The position numbers and the translations under genes are program-made. A stretch of DNA of 64,000 nt, taken from the NCBI RefSeq assembly GCF_964340395.1, contig NC_135556.1:3894001-3958000 (forward strand), written 5' to 3'. Of this stretch, positions 27,201-42,200 are shown one piece after another. Every line of letters begins with the position of its first letter. Within the stretch, counting starts at the first letter, position 1. A model generated the notes under the pieces. It had not been told where the DNA came from. It saw only the letters and a list, made by a program, of their open reading frames with translations, and searched no databases. This DNA is from Glandiceps talaboti (lineage: Eukaryota; Hemichordata; Enteropneusta; Spengelidae).

Positions 27201-30200
27201 CAGTTTGGCAGGCGTTGGGGGCGCTGACTGGGGAGAGTCTGTCATTTCAGATAGCTTAGCTGGTGATTCCTCCTGTATGATGAAAATGGATGAATTGATG
27301 AAATTAGTATTTTATAACTTAAAGGGACACAAGCTTTGTTTGTACGTTGGTTGTTGTAGATTAACAGATATGTGTGTTGTATTCTAATTACTGAGATATT
27401 TAAGCACCACTAGCTATTGTCAGAACTCAAACTTAGCATGCTAGTTAAGAACAATTCATATTGTTGATATACATGTAACTTACAAAATGTTGAAGAAACA
27501 ATTAGTTTGTTTGTGTTTACCTGCTCATTAGTGTTACTTCTACTTCTGTACCCAGTATTAAAGACACCATTCTCATCTCTAGATCTTTGATCTGTGCTAG
27601 AACCAGAACCACTTCTGTGTCTGAAAGCCTGTAAATCAAGATATCATCAATTCTGAATATCACTTGTAATTTTACATGAATCATAGAGTGCAGACATCGA
27701 TGTCATCTCTACACTGGGACAATCCAGTTTCACTCTGAAGACTAAATTCCTTTCAATGAAATTAATGCAGCATGTAGTTGTATAAGGGTAAGAAACAACT
27801 GTAGGTGGTACCATAGTCTGAGATAAGAACTGTAGGTGGTACCATAGTCTGAGATAAGAACTGTTGGTGGTACCATAGTCTGAGATAAGAACTGTAGGTG
27901 GTACCATAGTCTGAGATAAGAACTGTAGGTGGTACCATAGTCTGAGATAAGACCTATGAGTGGATTGAGTAGTTGTTAATAATTTGTAATTTCATCCTGT
28001 CCATTTGTGGAATAAGTATAAAGGATGTCTACAAAGTAAATGTTGGTCAATTATACAAAACTATGTCTAAAAAAAGCCTTAGGCTAGTTTTGGACGTCAT
28101 ATTAACAAGGTCCTCTCCACTAAGTTTAACACTGTCATCAGATATGCATGATCATGACACAAATTTCGTATCAAATCATCTTCATATACATAACTCCTAG
28201 ATATACCAATGCACCAATAAACTGTTGATAGTGACATTTTTACAAAGTTGATTTTTACCCAATTTTCTTATTTCTTTTTGAGCAAATAAAATTCTAAAGA
28301 AAGATATATGTTACCCTCACTATCAGATAATTACTACTTTAAGTATTTTTTATTTATTCATTTGTTTTTTTTGTGCTGGGAATTGCTCCCAGCAATTTTC
28401 TGTAAACATTCAGATTGTACTGATGTACATGATGTACTTTAAGTAAACATTCATCAAAATAAAACTTTCAAAGTAGCTCAATGACCGATAGAGTTTCAAA
28501 AGTTTACAGTAAATAACTTCACACATTGCCACCAGAGGGCGCTATTCATTGACAACTGACTTACCCGTATGTTATCAAATGAACTTGACAACGACTTCTT
28601 AGCCTTGTTCTTGAACAAGTCAAACTTTGACATTGGTTTAGCACTCTCTGTATTTCCCAAAAGTTTGGGACTCTGTCAAATAAACATGAGGAAGTTACAT
28701 TGATGAAATTTGATATTCTTGACTTTTGCTGTCAAAATGGACACAGTGCAATAAATGAATGAATGAATGAGCTCATCAAGTCAACAACAAACAACACTTT
28801 TTTCCAACATTGGATTTGACTTGACAGAAATATAGCATACTGGATCTTGTTTTCATTTCTCACCTCTCTCTGAGTGCCATTATCACTGATGTGTGAGTGT
28901 GTTTTCTGTTTACTTTCACACACAGATCTAAGAAATGCCATAATGATTTCATTCTCCTCCTGGTCATTCACACTGTTTTCCTGGAAAGACACAAGGATGA
29001 AATATTACAATATGAGAAACAAACATGAACTTTCATATCAAATTCACATTACCTTTGGTATGGGAATAAGTGATGGGGTTCAGGGTGGTACTTTAATATC
29101 AAACTCTTGTTACCTTTGGTACGGGGGGATAAGTGATGGGGTTCAGGGTGGTACTTTAATATCAAACTCTTGTTACCTTTGGTATGGGGAAATGTACATG
29201 TTTAACTGTGAAAATGAATTTAGATATATGATGTGATTTAATAATACTGACAGTAAAATGGAGACAGCGCTGTAAAATATATTTTTTTTGCCAAGTGCAA
29301 TATTGGAGTCATGGAATTACACTTTTTACTAGTACTAATAGCTGATATTTTCAGCTTGTGGTAGTAAATACAAAATAAACTAAGTTTACCTTAAGCATGG
29401 CTACTATTTCAGCATGTTGACTGTCATTTAGGTTTTCTAGCCTCTTCAGTAATAGTTTATGCACTTTGCTGGATGACTGACCTGTAACAAAATAGTGAAA
29501 ACATTGACAATTGATGTACATTTGAGGTGAAATTACAAGAATATAGGTTTTCATCTCACATTGTGTTCAAAGTGTTTTACAATATGATGAGTACACCTGT
29601 CACAAACCAATGGAAGCCTTTCATTCTTAAAAAACCTCCTTCAGGGAAATACAATCCATTGCAGCCTCTGTATGTGTATTTGATAAAATTCTTCACATTG
29701 CAACCTCTTTCCTATCAGGTCCCCAATATAAGTAAGAAGAGTGTAGTTCAGTTTGACTCTACCAAACAATGCAGGTTTTCCCTGGGTACTCCGGTTTCCT
29801 TTTGCATTAACACTGAACCCATGAGGGATGGCCCTCACTGGACTTCTTGGGAGACAAGTGTTTATATGCTTAAAGAACTATCCAGTATAAATAAATTATT
29901 ATTATTATAATTATACAGCTGGGCTGACAGAGGCACAATGACTTTATCAATTCAGAAACAAATGAACTGCAATTAACTTGCAGATTTCAAGATGGCCACT
30001 CATTACCAACAGCTCACATACATGTCAGTCTTTTATTTTGTGGATCAGTTATGAGATCAGATTAGGGAGGCTATGAGTATATTCTGTTTAATCTTTATCA
30101 TAATCCTCCCTACAGATGTTAAACAGATAATCTTATAATAATACTTTAGGTTCATAAAAATCCATATCAGTTGCTGTCAACATTTTGTCTTATTTGGTGT

Positions 30201-33200
30201 ATTTTATTTTGACCTAAAATTAAAATTATACTAAATAAACTATCGCTAAATTACAAGTATGCGGCTTTCAAGGAATGAAATTGACCATGTGTTGAAACAG
30301 ACAAATGCAAAATCATTGGAAAAGGCTTTCCTATAAATTTTATGCATGGTTTTGATGGACTGTGACAGTGTGCCATATTTGGTAAATGAGCTACCATATA
30401 TGGAATTGACATGGTAAAAGTACTATGATTGACAAGTTATATAATTTTGACTGCACTGACAAATCTATCAGGTATGTTTTATATTCAATTACTGAATAAT
30501 GGTATACTGAAGAGATCAAAACTGGCATAAGATATAAATAGAACTATTATATGTACATGTACATTGTATATACATGTAATGTTACTTCATAAACTATTTT
30601 TGTTTATGTCTATTTTCATTTGGCATATCAGCATACATATATGTCATATCACACTGTCACACTACAATCATCAAAATAAATGTACGGTCAAACTTATCAA
30701 GAATCAACAACATTTCTTTACTAAGGAAAGGGGAGATAAAGGGAGTCAGTAAAAGAGAACAGATCAAACCAAGATATATAATACATCTACAAAACATTTG
30801 AATTTTAGTGTCAAACTATTATTAGTAAACATCCCAAAACATATACCCACTAGAAGATGTGCAGACTGTGAAAGACAGAGTCTATAACTAACTACATGTA
30901 GCGGTCTTTGCAATGGCAGTTAGTTTAAAAAAAAAAAAATATTTTCATAATGAGATACATGATCTAGTAATCCCAAGTACTAAACATATTGAAGTCTGTC
31001 TAGTAAGTGGTAAAATTCTCATCAGAATCAATACAATGTGATCTAGCAAAACGCCATGGAGACAGAATTCTGTAGGTGGCATTAAATCTAAGAAAACACA
31101 CAACATATTCTCAATTTTCATGTCTATTTGAACATGTATCTAACCATCTCTAGCATACTGTGTGTTTTCTCAGAGTAGATTCCACTCATCAAGTATATTT
31201 ATATTTCCTATATTGACTGTCAACATTCAGTCCTCAGGTGAAGAAGCTGCACTCTTTTAATACAAATAACTTTTCCATGAAATGACAGAGCTATGCAAAT
31301 ATAGAACAACAGGAAGTACTGCTTTCTATCTGACATGGAAAACTACTTCACAGCTGATAAATAATTCATATATTGTAATAAGACAAAAACCTGTATAAAT
31401 CGTAGCCATCAATTTGAGCTGTTATCACGGTGCATTAGAAGACTATGCCGACTTCAGTCGCCAAAGGTGAAATGTGATGTGAATTATTCATCCCACACTC
31501 ATTTCCTAAAATGCATTTACTTTTCCAAGCTACGTAGGAAAATGTAAATACCCAGAGGAACAATCACACGGTTATCAAAGATTGAGATTCCAGGCCAAAT
31601 TATTGACGTAATATACATTCTATAAAACATCAACTAATGAAAGCGACATCATCGTATGTGGTCCTTTATTAGCAATATGACTTGATTCAGCTGTTTCAAG
31701 TATAACGTACATACAAATAGAGGTATTACGTCAATTTACTGACCTTTATGTTTTCTTTAGATTACCAAACACAAAATTCCTGACTGAATACATTAATCTT
31801 TTAAATATCAAAGAGTCAATGGTTTTATCTAACATCAATTTAAAGCAAAGTCTGACAAATGATGTGAGTGGTAGGTAATGTCTACAATATTTCCATGGAA
31901 ACAGTAGATTAAAAAATGGCCTTTTGTAAAGGTTAAGAAGTACTAGTAGGTAAAATGTTTGATAATTTCACAGAATTTTGACCTAGGATTTTGAGTGAAA
32001 TTGAAAATATTGTGATTTCCAGACTTTACCATTACATCACACTATGTTCATAAAGTTTTATTTTCAATAATCTACTAAAATTGAATTCACAACATACATG
32101 TACCAGTGACACCAGTAACTAGATATTGCCAGCTAAATAACTAGATATTGCCAACGAAGTGACTAGATATTGCCAACTAAGTAACTAGATATTGCCAACT
32201 AAGTAACTAGATATTGCCAACTAAATAACTAGATATTGCCAACTAAGTAACTAGATATTGCCAACTAAATAACTAGATATTGCCAACTAAGTAACTAGAT
32301 ATTGCCAGTTAAATAACTAGATATTGCCAACTAAGTAACTAGATATTGCCAACTAAATAACTAGATATTGCCAACAAAGTAACTAGATGTTGCCAACTAA
32401 ATAACTAGATATTGCCAACAAAGTAACTAGATGTTGCCAACTAAATAACTAGATATTGCCAACTAAATAACTAGATATTGCCAACTAAGTAACTAGATAT
32501 TGCCAGTTAAATAACTAGATATTGCCAACTAAGTAACTAGATATTGCCAACTAAATAACTAGATATTGCCAACAAAGTAACTAGATGTTGCCAACTAAAT
32601 AACTAGATATTGCCAACAAAGTAACTAGATGTTGCCAACTAAATAACTAGATATTGCCAACTAAATAACTAGATATTGCCAGCTAAGTAACTAGATACTG
32701 CCAGTTAAATAACTAGATATTGCCAACTAAGTAACTAGATATTGCCAACTAAATAACTAGATATTGCCAGCTAAATAACTAGATATTGCCAGCTAAATAA
32801 CTAGATATTGGCAGCTAATTAACTTGATATTGCCAACTAAGTAACTAGATATTGCCAGTTAAATAACTAGATATTGCCAGTTAAATAACTAGATATTGCC
32901 AACTAAATAACTAGATATTGCCAACTAAATAACTAGATATTGCCAACTAAATAACTAGATATTGCCAGCTAAATAACTAGATATTACCAACTAAATAACT
33001 AGATATTGCCAACTAAATAACTAGATATTGCCAACTAAATAACTAGATATTGCCAACTAAATAACTAGATATTGCCAGCTAAATAACTAGATATTACCAA
33101 CTAAGTAACTAGATATTGCCAACTAAATAACTAGATATTGCCAACTAAATAACTAGATATTGCCAACTAAATAACTAGATATTACCAACTACTCAGTTCA

Positions 33201-36200
33201 CTCACTGACATCCGACTCCAGCTGTTCCCTATCAAGTAAATAAATATTAAACTCAAAATACCTTGAAATGGTTTCAATCAATACAATCCTATGAGCAATA
33301 AAGTATTGAATGGAATTAGCTCTAAGTGAAAAAAAAGCCTGTCTCTACACAGAAGAGCCTACCATATGTGGTTGCAGACAATTTCAGGTTTTTTTCATAG
33401 AATGGTACTTCAGACCGCTATTGTCAAAAACTAAGTCATGTATGCTGACAAAAACTGAAGACTTTCTGACGTCATTCTATCAAATATTGAATTGAAGTGA
33501 AATGATACACATATACATGTACACGTGTAAACACCATATGGTTGGACAGCTTTTGTCTACTAATCAAACATATTGAAATATTATAACTTACCTGACCACA
33601 TTATTATTAATTTCAAACCATTACTTTTTACATCATCTCTTTGATTAAGAATAGTTCTCCTCTTATAATTAACACAGATAATGTCATTTTTTGAGACAAA
33701 AAAATGTATACGGTAAAAAGATGATGCGTGTTAATATAGTGGATGATGAAATTCTATAAATTTGACATGCTATTCTATCACATTCACAGCTGTGTGACCC
33801 AGATCTCTCAACTGATATTGTCATATTTCATATTAATTCAAATTTTGGACAGAAAAACAAAACACTTTCAGGAATTTTTTTAGAACTATCTTTCATTTTC
33901 ATAAAGTGACTATTTCATATCATAATCAATTTACAAGACTAGTACAAATCTCATTTTTAAAAATAGGAATAAAATATTTGCTCCCATTTCTCGGTAATAG
34001 TAAACAGATAACCAACCTAACTCAAACAAATTTGTTCTATCTAAATATTGTTACAACATGTACCCATTATATGTTAGATTGTGCTGGGGGAGGGGGGGGT
34101 TAATGTACATGTATGGTGTTGTATGTGATAGCACTGCTTATAGTAATATTTGTTTTCAATTATTAAGTTACATAATTATACAGTTTAGTATCTCTCTGAG
34201 TTCCATTGAGTTGAGTTTTATTTGGGTAAAAATTATATAAGTACATATTAAAATACAAGGTATAAAAATCACCGAGGATAACACATAAAAGTATTTTTAA
34301 AAACACTTATTTCCAATGTGGTCAATGGTCAATGAACATAGGGGGGTTGTGAAACTAAATAAAAACTATTGATGGTTTCAAGTATAGTTTCACAATTGTC
34401 CTATATGACTAGACTCCTTTATCATTATGTTACCTATAGTTTGTGTATTGGAGAGAACTGACAATGAAATGCCACTCAGTCTTGTCATTCTGCACAGAGT
34501 ATTCTGTGATTTACAGCTCATCAACAACTGAGTAAAAGTCAAGACATTTTACAAAACAATTATTACAGATAGACAGAAAACAATATCTGAGAATATCCTT
34601 ACAGTATAGAGAAGTCTAGTCATATAGGCCAATTGTAAAACTATACTTGAAACCATCAATGATTTTCATTTAGTTTCACAACCCAATGTTCATTGACCAC
34701 CGAGGGCGCTATATTACAGAAAGTAGTTACTGTAATACTGCTATGAACTTTTCTGTTGAGTTATCTAATACAACCCTAAGGTTAATGTAAATAATAACAA
34801 TACTAGTAATAATAATAATAATAATAACGCAATAAATACCACAACTATTATTAATGTACAAGTGTCATAATTCAACTTAGCAACCAGTAAACAGCAAGTT
34901 ATTTACTGATCGTAATTTTTTTAAATATTAAATCTTCTGACAACAATTAACAAAAACATATTTCAATTACTTTCATTTTACATCTACTTCTATGTTATTA
35001 TTTGAATATTTCTATGCCTTAACAATTCATAACTATTTAAATTATTCAACATCTACATCAATTCTATAAATTGAGCATAAACACATATCCTGTGTCATGT
35101 TATTATGAAATATTATCTTCTTTCATAAAAATGGAATGACATGTGTCACTGTCATTATAGATTAATATTGATTGACAAGGCCTATTAATCTTATCTCAGC
35201 CTTAGCTCTCACATATATTACAAAGTGATTGACAAGACCCCTTAAGTTAGCCTTTATCCATTGGTTGATCTGGACTAGATAAAGGTGAATGACATCTAAT
35301 CAATGAAGTATTCCTGAATGCCCTCATCTACCAGCAATATTATTACATGTATGTTAAAATAGTACATTAAATTTGAACTCAATTTGTAATTTCCGGTGTT
35401 TGGTATTTGATAAAATGTAACTGATCTGTGGGTTACTGAAATGAGAAAATAAGAAATTTTGACAAAAAGAAGTGTTGAGGAGAACAGGATAAAGATAGTA
35501 AATAAGTACTATGACTTTACTGTGTTACTGGAATAGTTCATTAGACAAAAAGTATGACTCAGAACCACAGAATGCCTTGACTGACACTTTTCATACAACA
35601 TTAATCCATACACTGACTTATTATACAGACCTTAACTGTGTCAAAGGGTTATGAAATTGAAAGGGAAACTTGTTTCATTTCGGCACAGATGTGCTTTTTT
35701 TTTTACAGAATCACATTTAAGTTTTTCATTTATATATTTTTTCTCTCACATTTTTCATTTTCACTGTGTAGCTACTCACAGACAGTTCTGGTGAAATGAC
35801 TTCACATCTGATATTGTTAGTTCTACTGTGTAGCTACTCACAGACAGTTCTGGTGAAATGACTACACATCTAATATTGTTAGTTCTACTGTGTAGCTAGC
35901 TACTCACAGACAGTTTTGATGAAATGACTTCACATCTAATATTGATAGTTCTACTGTGTAGCTACTCACAGACAGTTCTTGTGAAACGACTAGACATCTA
36001 ATATTGATAGTTCTACTGTGTAGCTACTCACAGACAGTTTTGATGAAATGACTTCACATCTAATATTGATAGTTCTACTGTGTAGCTACTCACAGACAGT
36101 TTTGATGAAATGACTACATGTAGACTTTTTACATTCATTGTTAGTTCTAATTTCTATTATTTGTTTGTAAGAATGTCACTGATGCAAACATTTCACACAT

Positions 36201-39200
36201 GGAGTTCTACTATTTCATGTATTAGTAAATGATCCACTAAATGATGTCAATGTGTTAAATATAGCAGTATATCCTAATACCTGGACTGGGCTTTTTGCCA
36301 GGTTGGGCTGTGGAAAATAAAATTGAAATTCAGTGAATATAATGGACCTTACACTACGGATACTGCAAGGATTGTTCCATTTCTGGCTACTCTTCCTGAA
36401 AGTATTGATGTATATATTGACATCACATACAGGACTGTCCACTATTTATTGGGGGGGGGGGGGGGGGGGGGCAAATTTTTTGTAGAGCTGTATTTTTCAT
36501 ATTCTTTATCCAAGGGCTGTGCTGTACATATTGTATCACATCCTATCTCCACTGGTGTAAGTCTAAGTGTATGACCTACATAATTATGAGTTCAAGGTCA
36601 CTTATAACAAATAATGATGATTGTCATGACATACACATCAACTCATCAAATAATGTAACCTTCAAATTCTGTGTCATGTGTACTAACAGACTGTCATAAC
36701 TTAACCTTTGAAATTCTGTGACACTAACTGGCAGGCAGTTATAAATACTACCACTTTGACAATTATCCTTATACATGTCAACAATTTAACATTATCACTC
36801 AATTTATACAACCAGCTGAATTTGCATATTAAACATGCGATGCGAAATTTTGAGACTACAGTTTTAGAATTCGAGTTCAGAATGAATGGCAAGTACACGA
36901 CCTCTGGCATGTATGAGGTACATGTAGCTAGGAGTATACAAATACCCTTGATACCCTTGATATAACAATAATATAAAATATAAATTATTTATACCACCTC
37001 ATAGCTCTTTCTATTACAAACATACCAGGGGTAATAATTGCAAAGTGCTTTGACTACAGTGTGCAAAAGGGCTGTGTAAAAATTATCATAATTTATGCAA
37101 TTATCAAAATGATATATTCATATATTCTGTAGATTAAACTCAAATGAATGAAAGTATGACAATAACAAATAGAAAAGGTTTTAATACAACACAACTGAAG
37201 AGTACAAAGACCACTACTGTACTACTCTTAGGTAATCAGAAAAGATTTTTATACAAAACAACTCTCTATTGATTGCGTAACTGAATTTATGATGAATACA
37301 TACATGTATAGCATATAACACATGTTACTGTACTTTTCCTGGACATTTAAGGTATATTTCTGAGAATGAGATATGTTTTCATATTCTTAGGTAGAAAATT
37401 TCACTATAATTGTGTTTGACCTGTCAGTGAGCCCTCATAAGGTGACAATGCTATAGACCTATGTCAGTGAGTAAGCCCTCATAAGGTGACAATGATATAG
37501 ACCTATGTCAGTGAGTGAGCCCTCATTAGGTGACAATGCTATAGACCTATGTCAGTGAGTGAGCCCTCATAAGGTGACAATGCTATAGACCTATGTCAGT
37601 GAGTAAGCCCTCATTAGGTGACAATGCTATAGACCTATGTCAGTGAGTAAGCCCTCATAAGGTGACAATGCTATAGACCTATGTCAGTGAGTGAGCCCTC
37701 ATAAGGTGACAATGCTATAGACCTATGTCAGTGAGTGAGCCCTCATTAGGTGACAATGCTATAGACCTATGTCAGTGAGTGAGCCCTCATTAGGTGACAA
37801 TGCTATAGACCTATGTCAGTGAGTGAGCCCTCATAAGGTGACAATGATATAGACCTATGTCAGTGAGTGAGCCCTCATTAGGTGACAATGCTATAGACCT
37901 ATCTCAGTGAGTGAGCCCTCATAAGGTGACAATGATATAGACCTATGTCAGTGAGTGAGCCCTCATAAGGTGACAATGCTATAGACCTATGTCAGTGAGT
38001 GAGCCCTCATAAGGTGACAATGATATAGACCTATATCAGTGAGTGAGCCCTCATTAGGTGACAATGATATAGACCTATGTCAGTGAGTAAGCCCTCATAA
38101 GGTGACAATGCTATAGACCTATGTCAGTGAGTGAGCCCTCATAAGGTGACAATGATATAGACCTATATCAGTGAGTGAGCCCTCATTAGGTGACAATGAT
38201 ATAGACCTATGTCAGTGAGTGAGCCCTCATAAGGTGACAATGATATAGACCTATCTCAGTGAGTGAGCCCTCATAAGGTGACAATGCTATACACCTATGT
38301 CAGTGAGTGAGCCCTCATAAGGTGACAATGATATAGACCTATGTCAGTGAGTGAGCCCTCATTAGGTGACAATGATATAGACCTATCTCAGTGAGTGAGC
38401 CCCCATTAGGTGACAATGATATAGACCTATGTCAGTGAGTGAGCCCTCATAAGGTGACAATGCTATAGACCTATGTCAGTGAGTGAGCCCTCATTAGGTG
38501 ACAATGCTATAGACCTATGTCAGTGAGTGAGCCCTCATTAGGTGACAATGCTATAGACCTATCTCAGTGAGTGAGCCCTCATTAGGTGACAATGCTATAG
38601 ACCTATCTCAGTGAGTGAGCCCTCATTAGGTGACAATGCTATAGACCTATCTCAGTGAGTGAGCCCTCATTAGGTGACAATGATATAGACCTCAACTTCA
38701 TGATATTATTGATAGTGCAAACGTGCAATCATATTTTTTAAGTTTAAACAGACCCTATGTCATTATTGTCATGGTGTTGTTGTTTCGGGTGTTCTGTTCT
38801 TATATTTTTGGAAAGTGAGGTAAATTCTCCTATGTTTTGAAAAGACTTTTCGAATGTGGCTAATCTTGAGAAAACCATGCATCACTGTTCCAAAGGTGAA
38901 TAACTTACATTGTATATTACACCAACAAGCCAGGGCCTGTTTTTAAGCTATTGACATACCATTTAATCTTTAAAATATCACTTTACTTGGTAAATATTAG
39001 CAAACTGATTACTATGGTAACTGATTTGACCACATACCTTCAATCTCAAGGCAGAGTTTATGAAGTTGATGCATTGGACAAGTTTCACATATGACATGAG
39101 ATGTCTGTAATGCTGAGTGAAATGCTTGTCTCAATGTTAGTAGAATTTCATCCACCTGTAAACAAAGAAGGTAAACTTGAAAGTATACACATGAATTGGA

Positions 39201-42200
39201 AATGAAGTCAACTGGATATTAATCTGATAAACGTTAAAAAGATGTATGAATGACAAAGATGAACCATTTTGGAGAAATAATTGAATGTGAAGACAGATAT
39301 CATCTGACAATGTGGCATTTGCTTTTATTGCTGAGAAATTAGACTTGAAACACAACTGCGACTGTTACAAACTGGACAAACAGAACCTGTTACAAACAAG
39401 GAAAGTAAACACCTGAATTAGATTAATAACACTTGACGCAGCATGTTGGAAGTACAAAGACTTACCTGTATTACATTTCATCATTTGATAAGAACAGTTC
39501 TATGGCCACTTTACATAGTACAGTAGTTCATGTTCACAAACAAATTTCCAGTTCCCCTGGCATTTCATGTACACATAAAGAGGCCATAAAACTTCTTATC
39601 AAACCATGAAATGTAAGTCTCTATGTCCAACATGCTGAGCCCAGTGCTATTAATCCAATTCATTTGACAATGTTTACTTTCCCTATTTGTAACAGGTTCC
39701 ATTCATCCATGGTCTGATGTCAGCAGTTGTATGTCTTGTACCACAATTTTAGAGGGAACCTCTGCAAAAGGCCTCAGACACATTACTGGTAGATTGGACA
39801 TGCAATTATCTACCATCTGTAAGAAAAGCATGGTGTACTGAATACAAATGTCAAAGTTCTGTTGTTAACATACAAATGTCAATACAGAAAGTATAGTAGA
39901 ATTAAGTAAAGATTGGAGTAGAACTTTGCAAATGTACTTGATCCATATAATTTAATGACCAAAAAGGACAGTACATATACATGAAATACAAATGCAAAGT
40001 TTCAACCTAGTAACACCTTTGATTTGGTTTGGTTTATTTCACCTTGTTACATTCTATCCATTTTAATATCAGGCTAAACTTGAAAACAACAAGATTTGCA
40101 TGTAAAACACTGGGCCTAATATACAAGTTGTATGATATACCCAGTCTTTTGTGCAAGTTGAACAAAATGAAGGAGTCCAGTAACATTACATTAGGGTAGA
40201 GAGATAGCTATCATGTCAAGACTGAACAGAACATTTTACTTTTTATATGATATTCTTGTCAGATTTGATTTTGTGCATAAGTATATGAATATTGCCAAGT
40301 ACTGTGAGCTTACCACGGCTGCTGTCTGACATCGGAATACATAACACATGTAACTGCTTGTTGAAGTCTTCTCACGGCAAATGAATCCAAAGTATTCCGG
40401 ATGTTTGATTCCCTGGAATAGAAATAAGTCAGGTATGACTCTATACTATCTATCCATATATGCAATGACAGCGATCTGTGTAGCATACAGTGTATATTGC
40501 TATAAATTAAAGTCTTACATGACTGCAAATAATCAACACAGATTTGCATGCAGCAGTAACAAATCACCATTTGTCTCTTGATTTTAATATGCATGCACTA
40601 TACAAACAGAAAGATGTATGCCAGAAACATCTAAAGATTAAGACAAATTTGACAATTACACAACTAATAATAACACCTACTGTACATACATGTATGTACG
40701 TGTACATCTATCTTTAAAAGTTTCAAGAATTCAAAACTGTCTGGGGCTAATACAACGTGCTTGTGGCAAAAAAAAAATGATTCCCTTCACTGATATTGTG
40801 ACAAATGCATCATGTATGACAATTACAGCCAAGTCACTTGACCTTGTTGACAGAACATGTCATAAAAATACCTTGGTTTATACAACATTGGTAGATAACG
40901 TAAGGACAACATTTCACACAACTGACAAAACAAATGGAAACAGACCACAAGTAATTGTGATATACTATTTCTATACTCAGCAGGTCATACACTCTAAAAA
41001 AGATTAATAATATATATTTTCTCCTGACTTCAGTAGAAACAACGTTAGAATTATCTGTATTTTGTTATCATTTGTAAAGAGTCAGTGTGTCTCAAGTGTT
41101 GGTCCTTATCTACTAATGTTGTATAAACCGGGATCCAGGATAAAACAGATTTTTTTGACACACAGTGACACATGATTTTGATGAGGAATAGGTGAAATTG
41201 GCTGTAAATCTAATACATGTAAATCCAATCTTTCTAGTAGTCATCGAGTACAACAGTGGTTTGAATTTATTTCTAACTAGTTTCAAACCTACATTTTTGT
41301 ACATCTGTAACTACACTGCATAAAGTTGTTTCTAATACTGACCCTATAAAGTAACAAATTATACATTTTGAGTCAATTTCTATTCTACTATACTAGATAT
41401 TTTGAATTAATAATCTTTCAGATGTTACTGCTGAAGATAATTCTTGTAAAAATAGAATACAAAATGTTGCTGGGACTGTTACTAATAATGTTGCAAACAA
41501 GACCAGTACAGCCAAGCTAATTATTATTTCAATCATAACCTGTAAATTTACATCCTTTTTTTATCAGTTCAAGCAGATTTTTTGACTTTTTAAAATTGTA
41601 AGTTGGTTTCTTTGACTATGAGGGAAATGTCAATTCCAATTGCTTGTACCCGGTAGTACCGGTATAATGTATGCAGACATTACATTATTTCTTTGTTGTC
41701 ATGTCAACAGTGAAATCTACCTACTGCAATATATTTCTAATCAACTCATCTATAACCAAGAATGTTAATTAGATTTGACAGATTAAGCCAAATGGATAAA
41801 ACAACAACCTAATCTTTTAATTTAGTACTTCATTGTTAATTAATGTATCTACATATATACTCATCAATTCATTTCACTTCCTATAACACACTGTACACCC
41901 AAGGTGATTCTTTATCTATTAATTACATAAATTCACCTTATTAAATAAATTATGACTAATAACTAGCTACATAACTGTTCTCTATGGAGTTATATATTAT
42001 AATAATAATAATAATAATAATGTTAGTTTTTAAATAGCGCTTTCACACTGTGTGCTCAAAGTGCTTTACAATTATTACCCCTGGCTTGGATCTATATTGG
42101 CACATCGACCCTCTATAATTCCTTAACTCCGTGGGGAGCATACAAATTACAATCTATTGCAGCCTTTATAAGCACATAGGATTAAAGTATTCATATTGCA

